From NCBI GenBank assembly GCA_002293455.1, contig DBDH01000027.1, positions 1 through 29,029 on the forward strand: a DNA stretch of 29,029 nt, read 5' to 3'. This document shows positions 14,651-23,241 of this stretch, in pieces. How positions within the stretch are numbered: the stretch's first letter is position 1; every line of letters starts with the position of its first letter. The notes under the pieces are model-generated. The model was given only the letters and a program-made list of their open reading frames with translations. It was not told where the DNA came from and did no database searches. A program made the translations under genes and the position numbers. This DNA comes from Treponema sp. UBA937 (GTDB lineage Bacteria; Spirochaetota; Spirochaetia; Treponematales; Breznakiellaceae).

Positions 14651-16453
14651 ATGGTTTTCAATCGCATTGAAATTCTTTCCCCAAGTGAAGCGCGGAAAAT
14701 CGCGGCGGGGGAAGTTGTTGACCGGCCCGCGGCTCTTGCAAGGGAATTTATCGATAACGCTATCGACGCGGGCGCGAAAAACATTTCCCTTGAGATTGAA
14801 GGCGGCGGCGCGAAATTGCTCTCCCTTACCGACGACGGATGCGGCATGTCCCGTGATGATTTAGCCCTCTGCTGGCAGACTCACGCCACAAGCAAAATCC
14901 GCACAGTAGAAGATTTAAACCATGCCCTAAGCCTGGGTTTCCGAGGAGAAGCCTTGTCCGCGGCGGCGGCCGTATCTCATTTGGAGATCATCACGAGTCA
15001 AGACGGGCGGGAAGCCTTTAAACTGGAGATATTCCCCGGAAAACTTGACGCGGACATCACAGCGGCTCATCATACAAGGGGAAGCACGGTTAGGGCTTCC
15101 GGTCTTTTCGACGCGATTCCGGCCAGGAAACGCTTTTTAAAGCGGGACGGCACGGAGGCGAACCTCTGCAAACAGGCGCTTATTGACAAAGCACTTGCCT
15201 ATCCTGAAATTACATTTCGCTTTATTCAAGACGGCAAACTGAAATTGTTTTTGCCAGCCGCATCCTCTCTAAAAGAACGTTTCGGAACGGCTATTCTTGA
15301 ACAAAACGAATTATCTTTTTTGCATGAAATACAGGCCGCGGGAGAAGGTTTTTCTATTAATATTGTAATTGGAGGACCGGAACTTTCGCGCCGGGATCGA
15401 AGGCAGCAGTTTATCATCGCTAACGGCAGAAGGATAGACGCGTTTGCGTTCATTCAGGCCTTGGAATACGGCGTTGAAGGCTGGTTTCCCAATGGAACGC
15501 ATCCTGTCGGCGCGGTGTATATCAAGATCGATCCCGCTCTTGCGGATTTTAATATTCATCCGGCAAAGCGGGAAGCGCGCTTTAAGGACGGCGGCGCGAT
15601 TCATCATCTTATCACAAGCAGTTTGAAGAACTTTATGCATCATCTGGGAATTACTCTTGCACAGAGGAAGCCTTCCGGCGCGCGGACTTTTGAGTTTAAT
15701 TTTTCTGAATCGAAAAACGATGCTTCCAAATCACGGCACGGCGCTTCATCATATTACACAGAGGAAAGAAAATCTCCGTTTTATGATGAGATTGACAGAC
15801 GTTCCCTCATGGAAGCCTTTTTGAAAAAAGAAGGTGAATTTATCGAGCCGCCGCGGAAAGTTGTACCGCATCAGGCGGAGTACGTCGCGGAAACGGCTTC
15901 ATATCAAAGTTCGTCTGTGAAATACCGCGGCAGGGTCTTCGATCTTTTCATCGTTGTAGAAAAAGATGAAACGCTCTATCTTATCGATCAACATGCCGCT
16001 CACGAAAGGATTTTATTCAACCGCTTTATGGAAGGACCGATTCAAAAACAGGAACTGCTTGCCCCCATCCCCTTTGAAACCGAAAGCGATGAAGATGACG
16101 CCTTTCTTGAAAACCATCTTGCGGATTTTGCGGCGCTGGGGCTTGTTATTGCAAAAAGCGGGCGCCATACCTGGCAGATCGAAGCGCTGCCTGCCGCATG
16201 GAAAATGAACGATCAAAAAACCGTGGAAGAAATTCTTGGTCTGCGCAGCGCTCACGAAGATATGGCGCGCCGCTGGGCCGCAACGCTCGCCTGTCACGCG
16301 GCAATTAAAGACGGCGATTACCTTGACGCTGACGCGGCGCTTTCCCTCGCGGAAGAAGCCCTCAACCTGAGTGACCCCCGCTGCCCGCACGGAAGACCGG
16401 TTTGGACTGAAATCAGCCTTGACTCATTATTGAAATCGGTAAAGAGGACATAA
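14651..16453 (+). CDS. mutL: DNA mismatch repair protein MutL
   Basis: MutL links mismatch recognition by MutS to strand incision. The 600-residue protein shows the GHKL ATPase motifs RKIAAGEVVDRPA, EFIDNAIDAGA (Glu32, Asn36), LTDDGCGM and SLGFRGEAL. The C-terminal domain carries DQHAAHERILFN (from Asp446) and CPHGRP (578-583), as in endonuclease-type MutL. The last position of the canonical DQHA-x2-E-x4-E motif is Asn rather than Glu. The ATG at 14651 is preferred over an upstream TTG at 14606 because GGAGA sits before it and the family N-terminus fits. Two CACAGAGG copies fall at the start of, and within, the interdomain linker (15660-15667 coding AQRKP; 15757-15764 coding YTEER). Confidence 0.97.
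   Translation: MVFNRIEILSPSEARKIAAGEVVDRPAALAREFIDNAIDAGAKNISLEIEGGGAKLLSLTDDGCGMSRDDLALCWQTHATSKIRTVEDLNHALSLGFRGEALSAAAAVSHLEIITSQDGREAFKLEIFPGKLDADITAAHHTRGSTVRASGLFDAIPARKRFLKRDGTEANLCKQALIDKALAYPEITFRFIQDGKLKLFLPAASSLKERFGTAILEQNELSFLHEIQAAGEGFSINIVIGGPELSRRDRRQQFIIANGRRIDAFAFIQALEYGVEGWFPNGTHPVGAVYIKIDPALADFNIHPAKREARFKDGGAIHHLITSSLKNFMHHLGITLAQRKPSGARTFEFNFSESKNDASKSRHGASSYYTEERKSPFYDEIDRRSLMEAFLKKEGEFIEPPRKVVPHQAEYVAETASYQSSSVKYRGRVFDLFIVVEKDETLYLIDQHAAHERILFNRFMEGPIQKQELLAPIPFETESDEDDAFLENHLADFAALGLVIAKSGRHTWQIEALPAAWKMNDQKTVEEILGLRSAHEDMARRWAATLACHAAIKDGDYLDADAALSLAEEALNLSDPRCPHGRPVWTEISLDSLLKSVKRT
15657..15768 (+). repeat. Two dispersed-repeat copies inside mutL
   Basis: TTGCACAGAGGAAG (from 15657) and TTACACAGAGGAAAG (from 15754) lie in the same orientation inside the mutL frame. 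They fall at or after the end of the N-terminal ATPase domain, in sequence that reads like the variable linker. Confidence 0.85.
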
Positions 16454-16458
16454 AACAC

Positions 16459-17460
16459 ATGAAAAAGACGCTCTTGCTAAAACGCTTTTTTATCACGCTG
16501 CTTATATGCTTTTCAACATCCGTATTGTTCGGCGAAACGGATAACGAACAATCAGAAAAAGATTCCGATTATCAATTCAGCATAAACGCTTCGGCAGGTA
16601 TGCTTTACGGAACTTCCTTTGAACTTGTGTACCGGACGAGTTCAGCTCTGCTCAGCGAACTTCGCTGGGATATGAAACCTCTTTTTTACTGGGGTTCCTC
16701 TGTGGAATTTTCACGGCGAGATCCCGCGTCAAAACCGGGATTTTATGCCGAACTGGGGATAAAAACCGGGATTCCGGCAAACACCGGTTTCATAGAAGAT
16801 AGGGATTGGGATCTGATATTCGGAGAACTTACCCATTTTTCCAAACATGACAATATTACCAATTCCGCCTTGTTATTTGACGCGTCTTTGGGATTTTCCA
16901 TTCCCGTTTTTTCTACGGGGATCGTTGTTACGCCGCTTTTGGGCTTCCATTACATGCACTACCAATGGACCGCGCAAGACGGATATACCCAGTACGCCAA
17001 AGACAATAATGCAAATGTGTGGGATGAATCTCTGCCGAAAACACCTTCTTATGGTTCTGTAGTCGGATATTCCCAAGATTGGATAATCGGTTCTTTTGGC
17101 ATGTCCGTACAGTATTCTTTTTTGGAAAGATTTACTGTTGAGGGACGTTTTTTGTTCAGCCCTTTGATTTTGGTGTATGCCAAAGATAATCATTATCAAA
17201 GAGAAAATTATGGGGGATTAGGGATTCGGTTTTATGATGAGGTTTCCCAAGGTTATATGCTTGAACCCGCCTTAAGCCTTACATTTTCATTTACCCGGAA
17301 TATAAAACTGAATCTGAAAACGTCATACCGTTACATAGACAATTCAAAGGGGGATGCTTACGCTTATAATAATACCGGTAATCATCTTATTAGCATATCC
17401 TTGGCGGGAGCGGAATATCAAGTGTGGGACGCGGGAATCACATTTACCTATTGTTTTTGA
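16459..17460 (+). CDS. Omptin-family outer-membrane protease
   Basis: The 333-residue protein starts with a signal peptide (MKKTLLLKRFFITLLICFSTSVLFGE) and ends FTYCF, as expected for an outer-membrane beta-barrel. It aligns by eye with OmpT/Pla. EDRDWD supplies the DxD pair (Asp114, Asp116, matching OmpT Asp83/85). YAKDNHYQR supplies the Asp/His pair (Asp243, His245, matching Asp210/His212). The SYRYIDNSKGDAY region matches the OmpT strand near NRVTNKKG. Omptins cleave host or environmental peptides at the cell surface. AAAGAGGA precedes the start and the mutL stop lies five bases upstream, so the two may be co-transcribed. Activity is inferred from the conserved residues. Confidence 0.83.
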   Translation: MKKTLLLKRFFITLLICFSTSVLFGETDNEQSEKDSDYQFSINASAGMLYGTSFELVYRTSSALLSELRWDMKPLFYWGSSVEFSRRDPASKPGFYAELGIKTGIPANTGFIEDRDWDLIFGELTHFSKHDNITNSALLFDASLGFSIPVFSTGIVVTPLLGFHYMHYQWTAQDGYTQYAKDNNANVWDESLPKTPSYGSVVGYSQDWIIGSFGMSVQYSFLERFTVEGRFLFSPLILVYAKDNHYQRENYGGLGIRFYDEVSQGYMLEPALSLTFSFTRNIKLNLKTSYRYIDNSKGDAYAYNNTGNHLISISLAGAEYQVWDAGITFTYCF

Positions 17461-17548
17461 GTTATTCAATTGAAAAAAGGAAAAATACTTCCCAAAGTTT
17501 CGCGTTGTTTCGATTTACAAAAAAATGTTTTCAGTTTATGGTGTAAGT

Positions 17549-18025
17549 ATGCAAAAGGCGGCGTTTCCCGGATCCTTTGATCCTGTAACATTCGGACATC
17601 TTAACATTATCGAGAGGGCGGCATCAATTTTTGATGAATTGGTCATCGTGATTGCAGAAAACCGTCAAAAGAAATATCTTTTCCCCGCGGAAGAACGGAT
17701 TGCCATGGTGGAGGAATTGATTAAGCCTTGGAATAATGTATCTGTTGCCGTATGCGAATCGCTGATTGTCGATTTTATCAAGAAGCGCGATATAAGGCTT
17801 ATCGTGCGCGGGGTCCGCGGAATGGGAGACTTTTCTTATGAGTTTGAAGTTTCCATGATGAACAAGGCACAGGACGCAAACATTGAAACCCTGTTCATGG
17901 CAACCGATCCTGAATATTTTGTCGTGAGGTCTTCATCGATTAAAGAACTTGCTTCTTTCGGCGGAGACGTGTCATCTATGGTCCCGCCCTTGGTGAATGA
18001 GGCTTTGAAGAAAAAGTTCGGTTAA
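17549..18025 (+). CDS. coaD: Phosphopantetheine adenylyltransferase
   Basis: CoaD makes dephospho-CoA from 4'-phosphopantetheine and ATP. The 158-residue protein has the expected length and motifs: FPGSFDPVTFGHLNIIERA (residues 6-24, with the TxGH nucleotide-binding motif), RGVRGMGDFSYEFEVSMMN, and RSSSIKELASFGGDVSSMVPP near the C-terminus. The ATG at 17549 is chosen because the family begins just before the FPGSFDP motif; an upstream in-frame ATG at 17525 would add eight non-conserved residues. Neither start has a strong ribosome binding site. Confidence 0.95.
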   Translation: MQKAAFPGSFDPVTFGHLNIIERAASIFDELVIVIAENRQKKYLFPAEERIAMVEELIKPWNNVSVAVCESLIVDFIKKRDIRLIVRGVRGMGDFSYEFEVSMMNKAQDANIETLFMATDPEYFVVRSSSIKELASFGGDVSSMVPPLVNEALKKKFG

Positions 18026-18071
18026 GCAATTTCATGGAGCTGTTATTGTATTTTTTATTTATGGGAATAGA

Positions 18072-18608
18072 ATGAAAATACATTTATTGGGACCATCATG
18101 TTCCGGAACAACAACTTTGGGGAAATTAATAGCAAAAGAGTATAAAATACCTTGGTACGATTCCGATGATATTTTCTGGATAAAAACCGATCCGCCGTTT
18201 ACTCAAAAAAGAGAATTACATGAACGAATAGAAATGTTACAAGAAATATTTAAAAATAATGATTCTTTGGTGTTAAGCGGTTCCGTTTTAAAATGGGGTG
18301 ATTCAATAAAAAATTTATTGGATATAGTAATATACAAATATGCGGAACAGGATATTAGAATACAGCGTTTGCTTGCGCGGGAAAAGCAAAGATACGGAGA
18401 CAGAATAAATCCCGGAAATGATATGCATCAAATCCATAAAGAATTTGTAGAATGGGCAAAAAAATATGAAGTTGGCGGAATGGAGATGAGAAGTAAAAAA
18501 AGTGAATTGGAATGGATAAAAGACATAACAGGTAAACTAATAATGCTTGAAGGAAACGAAGCGCCCGAAGACGAATTACAATTTGTATTAAGAACAATAG
18601 CCCGATAG
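18072..18608 (+). CDS. P-loop nucleoside/adenylate-kinase-like protein
   Basis: The 178-residue protein begins with a Walker A motif, GPSCSGTTTLGK (7-18), followed by WYDSDDIFWI, a lid-like region with LLAREKQRYGDRI, and a short C-terminus. This layout fits small P-loop kinases of the shikimate/adenylate kinase-like group, including proteins annotated as topology modulation proteins. The substrate is unknown. It lies 46 bases after coaD and is more AT-rich than it. Only a weak AT-rich SD is seen. Confidence 0.7.
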   Translation: MKIHLLGPSCSGTTTLGKLIAKEYKIPWYDSDDIFWIKTDPPFTQKRELHERIEMLQEIFKNNDSLVLSGSVLKWGDSIKNLLDIVIYKYAEQDIRIQRLLAREKQRYGDRINPGNDMHQIHKEFVEWAKKYEVGGMEMRSKKSELEWIKDITGKLIMLEGNEAPEDELQFVLRTIAR

Positions 18609-18694
18609 ACTTCCTTGCTTATGGATTCAATAGTCAACAAAATAATGGAGATATTGTCGGAAAATAAATCCGTGTTTTGGCGAACATTCTAACC

Positions 18695-20971
18695 TTACGC
18701 GTCCGCTTTGAGCAGAATCGATTTCCACTTCCACCAGATCGGCCCTTGAGACGCGCGGGTTTTAAGCAATTCGTGAATCGCGTTAAAATCATCTTCTTTG
18801 AGGCGGCCGGACATAAAGGCCCCCCAGCTTGATTTTTCTTTGTTGAACCAAAGATTCGTATCTCTTTCCGTGATAAGCCGTTCTTCCTTTTGATCGATTA
18901 CCGAGAGCGCGACAGAAAATCCCGCGCCGCTAAAGGCTTTTTCAAGATCGGCGGCTTCCCATGTCCAGCGGGATTTTTGCGTTTCATCGCTTTGCTGATT
19001 GAAAAAGGCGTCTTCTTCTTGTTCCAACACTTTCACAAGTTCTTTTTCCGCGCCGCATTCTTCGCTTAAAATGCGGGAAATCCTTTCTCCCATGCGCGGA
19101 GACGTTTGAAGCAGCGCGATATGATCCGAAAGATTTTTTGCCCGGCCGGCGTATTCGCGGAATACTTCAACGGCCCCTTTTTCCCCGAATCCTTTTTTCC
19201 AGGGTTCTCTCGCAATAATGTAATCGAATTTCGGGGTGGAAAACCATTCATCGCACTGTTCGGGCAAAGGGAGAATTTCAGGCGCGAGAACAGCAAATTG
19301 CGGCTGTTCAACTTCATCCATCAGGGAAGCGTAGGTTTTAAGGGCCGATACAGCCTGCTCTGTGTCCGCAAGTCCCGCGACAAGACCTTCCGGGCAGCGG
19401 CGAAGGCATTCCCAGAGTAAAAGCCCGTCGTTTGCGTGAGGAATAAGAACGCGGTCGTGGCGCGCAAGATTGAATTGACCAAGAAGCGTTTCCCTGTCGG
19501 AAAGAAGCAACGCGCTTCTGCCTGATTCAAGCCGCTTGAACCAGCCTTCGCGTCCCTTGGATGCCGCCGACCATGAAAGGAATTCGCCGTCATCAGCTTC
19601 ACCAAGCACGATAGCCGCCTGGAGTTCCCGTTTCCGCAAAACATCATCCCGGATACTGCCTTCGTATCCTATGATTGAAGGGGTATAAAAGGTTTTCCCT
19701 TTCAGGCTGGACGGCAGATACTGCTGAGCCGCCCAATGATCGCGGTAGGCATGGGGATACACATAGCCCTCACCGTGGCCGAATCCTTCTTTGTCGCGGC
19801 TTCCGTCTTTCAGATGGTTCGGCACTTCCGCGTCTTCGCGGTCCACTTCGCTGAGGGCGTCAAAAAACGCAAGCGCGGAATTGGATTTAGGAGCCGTGGC
19901 AAGATACAAAGCCGCGTGCGAGAGGGGAAAGTTCCCTTCGGGAAAGCCGATTCTGTCAAAAGATTCGGCGCAGGAAATAACCACCGATAAAGCCTTGGGA
20001 TCCGCCAAGCCCACATCCTCACTTGCAAGGATGATCATTCTGCGGAAAATGAAGGACGGGTCTTCGCCGGCGCGGACCATTTTCGCAAGCCAATACAGCG
20101 CCGCGTCGGGGTCGCTGCCTCTGATGCTTTTGATGAATGCGCTGATCGTATCAAAATGATAATCGCCGTCACGGTCATACAGCACGGCCCGCCGTTGTAT
20201 GCTTTCTTCCGCGGCCTCAAAGGAAACGAAGATTTCCGCTCCCTCCGCGGGCGGCCATGATTCGGGGCTTGTTTCTACCGCAAGTTCCAGGGCGTTTAAA
20301 AGGCTCCGCGCGTCACCGCTTGCAACTTCCACAAGATGTTCGAGCGCTCCGTCTTCAAAGGCAACTTTCCATTTGCCGTAGCCTCTATCTTTGTCCGCAA
20401 GGGCTTTTAATGCCGCGCGTTTCAGATCATCGGATGTAAGGGATTTTAATTGAAAAATACGGCTCCGGCTTACGAGGGCGCGGTTCACTTCAAAAAAAGG
20501 ATTTTCCGTGGTGGCGCCCACAAGAATGACCGTACCGTTTTCAACCCAAGGGAGAAGCGCGTCCTGCTGGGCTTTATTCCAGCGGTGAACTTCATCAACA
20601 AAAAGGATGGTCCGCTTTCCGTAAAGCCTCTGCCTCTCATCGGCGCGGTCAATGGCTTCCCGAATATCTTTAATGCCCGCAAGCACCGCGTTAAGGCTTT
20701 CAAAACAACCGAGCGTTGTGTTGGCAATAACGCGCGCAAGGCTGGTTTTCCCTGTGCCGGGCGGCCCGTAAAAAATAACGGATGAAAGCCTATCGGCCTG
20801 AATGGCGCGCCTCAAGAGGCGGCCTTGTCCTACAATGTGATCCTGACCGACAATATCATCGAGCGTTTGAGGCCGCATCCGGTCGGCAAGCGGCCCGTCG
20901 GCGCGCTTTTTTTCGGGTGAAGAAAATAAATCATCCGATGCCGCACCTGACGGCGTTTTATTCTTCCGCAT
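18695..20971 (-). CDS. rarA: RarA/MgsA AAA+ ATPase with a long C-terminal extension
   Basis: RarA is a clamp-loader-like AAA+ protein acting at stalled replication forks. This copy (758 residues from the ATG at 20971) has RMRPQTLDDIVGQDHIVG, Walker A GPPGTGKTS, Walker B ILFVDEVHRW, sensor region GATTENPFFEVN, and the MgsA C-terminal region (ASEDVGLADP, HGEGYVYPHAY, QQYLPSSLKG). The usual family length is about 430 residues; here about 300 more follow, from roughly residue 460. The extension (HDRVLIPHANDGLLLWECLRR, FDYIIAREPW) is faintly like a methyltransferase Rossmann fold but lacks a clear motif. A start at 21046 would overlap the upstream gene by 89 bases, so 20971 is preferred; it still overlaps by 14. 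Confidence 0.92.
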   Translation of the reverse strand: MRKNKTPSGAASDDLFSSPEKKRADGPLADRMRPQTLDDIVGQDHIVGQGRLLRRAIQADRLSSVIFYGPPGTGKTSLARVIANTTLGCFESLNAVLAGIKDIREAIDRADERQRLYGKRTILFVDEVHRWNKAQQDALLPWVENGTVILVGATTENPFFEVNRALVSRSRIFQLKSLTSDDLKRAALKALADKDRGYGKWKVAFEDGALEHLVEVASGDARSLLNALELAVETSPESWPPAEGAEIFVSFEAAEESIQRRAVLYDRDGDYHFDTISAFIKSIRGSDPDAALYWLAKMVRAGEDPSFIFRRMIILASEDVGLADPKALSVVISCAESFDRIGFPEGNFPLSHAALYLATAPKSNSALAFFDALSEVDREDAEVPNHLKDGSRDKEGFGHGEGYVYPHAYRDHWAAQQYLPSSLKGKTFYTPSIIGYEGSIRDDVLRKRELQAAIVLGEADDGEFLSWSAASKGREGWFKRLESGRSALLLSDRETLLGQFNLARHDRVLIPHANDGLLLWECLRRCPEGLVAGLADTEQAVSALKTYASLMDEVEQPQFAVLAPEILPLPEQCDEWFSTPKFDYIIAREPWKKGFGEKGAVEVFREYAGRAKNLSDHIALLQTSPRMGERISRILSEECGAEKELVKVLEQEEDAFFNQQSDETQKSRWTWEAADLEKAFSGAGFSVALSVIDQKEERLITERDTNLWFNKEKSSWGAFMSGRLKEDDFNAIHELLKTRASQGPIWWKWKSILLKADA

Positions 20972-22178
20972 TCCATTCGCCGTTCCGGTACGACCAAAGG
21001 CCTTTATTGAAGGTAGACGCAAAAAGTATTTTTTCCCCATCAACATCCGATGGAGTTTGAATGATTGATGTTACTACTTCTCTTCCCAAAGATGATTGAT
21101 ATTCGGCTTCGGATTTGTCGTTATACGTTATAGAAGAATTTGAAAAGCTTCCCGGAACATTTAACCTGCCAATGGAATCGGGAAAAGTTCCGTCATCTTC
21201 CAGAACAATTTCTCTGTAACCGTAATTGTAATCACCGCTTCTGGGTGCATGGCCTACCATCAGTATATATTTTTCGTTAACTTTTGCTATAGATAAAGCC
21301 CTGTTGAAACGGACATCGGAATTATATTTCTCCGCAAAAGAGCTGGAATTTCCGCTAGCTTCGGCAATGAGGATTCTGTCTCTATCGGAACTGTTGCATA
21401 CCGCAAGAAGACTAGTCTCAGGAATATCGGTAATAAGCCCCACTATGCCTTTATTTTCTGATCCGGGAAGGTATGCCGCCGATTCCAGGACTCCTTCCGC
21501 AACGGAACTGTCATCCAAGGCATATATTCCATTCAGCATTGCAAGATAATAATAATTACCGGCATGAACAGCCCCGGTAAGCCGGCCTTCACCGCCCATA
21601 TTTCCTTTCAAGGGTACCAATTCGCCGGTACCGTCTTTATCGTACCATAAGAGGACATAATTTTCCCTGCCATACTCATCCCGGACTGCTCCCGACGCAA
21701 ACAGCTGATCATTCACGGCATAAATTCCCTGCAAAGTAGGATAAGACGCGCGTACACTGTTAGGAATTTGAGTCCAATTCTCGCCGTCTTCGGTTTTCCA
21801 TAGCTCATAAGGATCGATAGTCTGGACAAATAACGCGGTTTCAGCAGCCGCAATATCAACGATGTCTCCTTTTGCGCCGCTGGAAGACGGTTGACGAGGC
21901 ATCCTTATCCAGCCTGTGCTTTCATTGTAGGAATAGACACTTTTTCTTGCAAGATACAGCCTGTTATTTAAATCTGTATGAGCAGATGTTCCTGTTATAG
22001 CCACAATTTTTGAAGGAGCTCCGGGAATTTTCGGCTTATTCGGCGGATTTTCAGTAGAAATATTGAAAAAAATGGAACTTTGCTTACAGGAAAAAACCGT
22101 CAATATCATTATCACAATCAATAAAACTGCCGGTAATGTCTTGTTTTTCATAAAATCAGGTAAAAATATGCTTTTCAT
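20958..22178 (-). CDS. Hypothetical lipoprotein, probably beta-propeller-like
   Basis: The 406-residue protein has a signal peptide with lipobox TVFSC (Cys31). Its mature part repeats short modules that resemble propeller blades: SKIVAITGTSAHTDLNNRLYLAR, then ALFVQTIDPYELWKTEDGENWTQI, then QGIYAVNDQLFASG, then NGIYALDDSS, then GEKILFASTFNKGLWSYRNGEW. ELWKTEDGENW resembles BNR/Asp-box blades. AAGAGAG lies before the first ATG. It is the middle gene of a leftward operon with a barrel protein upstream (11-base gap) and rarA downstream (overlapping). The function is unknown. Confidence 0.75.
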   Translation of the reverse strand: MKSIFLPDFMKNKTLPAVLLIVIMILTVFSCKQSSIFFNISTENPPNKPKIPGAPSKIVAITGTSAHTDLNNRLYLARKSVYSYNESTGWIRMPRQPSSSGAKGDIVDIAAAETALFVQTIDPYELWKTEDGENWTQIPNSVRASYPTLQGIYAVNDQLFASGAVRDEYGRENYVLLWYDKDGTGELVPLKGNMGGEGRLTGAVHAGNYYYLAMLNGIYALDDSSVAEGVLESAAYLPGSENKGIVGLITDIPETSLLAVCNSSDRDRILIAEASGNSSSFAEKYNSDVRFNRALSIAKVNEKYILMVGHAPRSGDYNYGYREIVLEDDGTFPDSIGRLNVPGSFSNSSITYNDKSEAEYQSSLGREVVTSIIQTPSDVDGEKILFASTFNKGLWSYRNGEWNAEE

Positions 22179-22189
22179 TCGTACTCTCT

Positions 22190-22831
22190 TTAAAAATGAT
22201 ATCGTGCCGCAATGCTCAAGGTTACAAAATTACCGTTAACAGTTTTCGACGCGTCTTCCGTCCATTCCGGCAGCCACCACCAATTTCCATGAATCCCAAA
22301 AGACCAGTCGGCATTAAAACGCCAAAAAACGCCCAATGACGGCTTTACGTATAATCCCAAATAATTTTGATCCAAGTACCCTTGAGGAGCCAAACCTACG
22401 GCGACCGTTATCGGAATTTCGATGGGATGAAAAACAAATTGATAGGTTACTCTCAGGCCGAAAAGCCCCATGAAAAGCATATTCTCGCCGATGGACGCAT
22501 TAAAACTGCCGTTGGCTTCTATACCGACAGACAGACTGGGAAGTAAAAAATAATCAAACGATAACAGCAAAGTCCCTCCCAGACTAAGATTATGTTCTAT
22601 TTTTTCACCATTTCCGCCGCTAAAAAGAACCGGAAACACCAGTCCAAGACCGACACCGAACATCTGATCCCCGCTTTCGTATGAAGGGGCATCGAATATG
22701 GACCAATCGGATTCAATAGCCGGACCGTCTTCTTCATTTTCACCGGGGCTTTCTTCCTGGGCGCTTAGAAAAGTCAAGCTGAAAACAAACATCAGTAAAA
22801 AGAACCATGTTCCTGTCTTGCGTATGGTCAT
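22190..22831 (-). CDS. Hypothetical outer-membrane beta-barrel protein
   Basis: The 213-residue protein starts with a signal peptide ending LTFLSAQ, has an acidic linker, then alternating amphipathic strands (GVGLGLVFPVLFSGG, LSLGGTLLLSFDYFLLP, LFGLRVTYQFVFHPIEIP) and ends ARYHF with a terminal Phe typical of barrel proteins. An OmpW-like or small eight-strand barrel is likely. No functional residue is recognised. GAGAGGAG gives a strong ribosome binding site, and a near-consensus promoter lies just upstream. Confidence 0.75.
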   Translation of the reverse strand: MTIRKTGTWFFLLMFVFSLTFLSAQEESPGENEEDGPAIESDWSIFDAPSYESGDQMFGVGLGLVFPVLFSGGNGEKIEHNLSLGGTLLLSFDYFLLPSLSVGIEANGSFNASIGENMLFMGLFGLRVTYQFVFHPIEIPITVAVGLAPQGYLDQNYLGLYVKPSLGVFWRFNADWSFGIHGNWWWLPEWTEDASKTVNGNFVTLSIAARYHF

Positions 22832-22848
22832 AAAACTCCTCTCAAAAC

Positions 22849-22877
22849 ACTATACCGGAATATAATACACTTTTCAA
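22849..22877 (-). promoter_or_regulatory. Sigma-70 promoter of the barrel-lipoprotein-rarA operon
   Basis: On the minus strand TTGAAA (22872-22877) and TATAGT (22849-22854) are separated by 17 bases. The predicted start near 22842 leaves an 11-base leader with GAGAGGAG before the ATG at 22831. Confidence 0.75.
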
Positions 22878-23044
22878 CACATAGGAATCATGATTTTTTA
22901 CCGGAAAACCAGGTTTGTCCTCAAATGCAGACAGCATCCTGAAACAATCCCATTTGCCGTAGAAACCATTTTCGAGGGTTTAAGGTTACAACAGTAATTA
23001 CTGGTTCCGGAATAATACCGTGTATTGCGTCTGCTGATACTGCT

Positions 23045-23176
23045 CCTCTGTGTAAGTATATGTGGATATTCTTTCCTCTGTGTACCTCTGTGCAGCGGCA
23101 AAATTTCTTCCTCTGTGTAAAAATTCTTCCTCTGTGTAACAATTTTTTCCCAAATCAAAAAATATCATCACAGAGG
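23045..23176 (-). repeat. Cluster of six CACAGAGG dispersed repeats
   Basis: The 364-base gap before aroB (22878-23241) contains no credible gene. It carries five minus-orientation copies (octamers at 23045, 23075, 23085, 23110, 23129) and one inverted copy at 23169-23176. Two neighbouring copies form a 19-base direct duplication around 23103-23139. Apparent short ORFs here (YTEE, TQR, HRG runs) are translations of the repeat. Confidence 0.88.
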
Positions 23177-23206
23177 AACCTATCATGCATAAATAAGCCG
23201 AATATG

Positions 23207-23235
23207 TTGTTAAAACATCGAACAAGTGGTATGTT
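23207..23235 (+). promoter_or_regulatory. Candidate aroB promoter, possibly leaderless
   Basis: TTGTTA (23207-23212) and TATGTT (23230-23235) are 17 bases apart. The predicted start lies on or beside the A of the aroB ATG at 23242, which has no Shine-Dalgarno sequence. The layout is the same as in front of xseA. Confidence 0.45.
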
Positions 23236-23241
23236 ATACAC

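Noticed and set aside
14293..14847. 184-codon minus-strand ORF across xseB and the mutL start
   Set aside because: It is antisense to two recognised genes and has no family features.
19341..21210. Near matches to the dispersed repeat (for example GCTCTGTGT in rarA and TTCTCTGTAA in the lipoprotein gene)
   Set aside because: They differ from the octamer by one base and were not counted.
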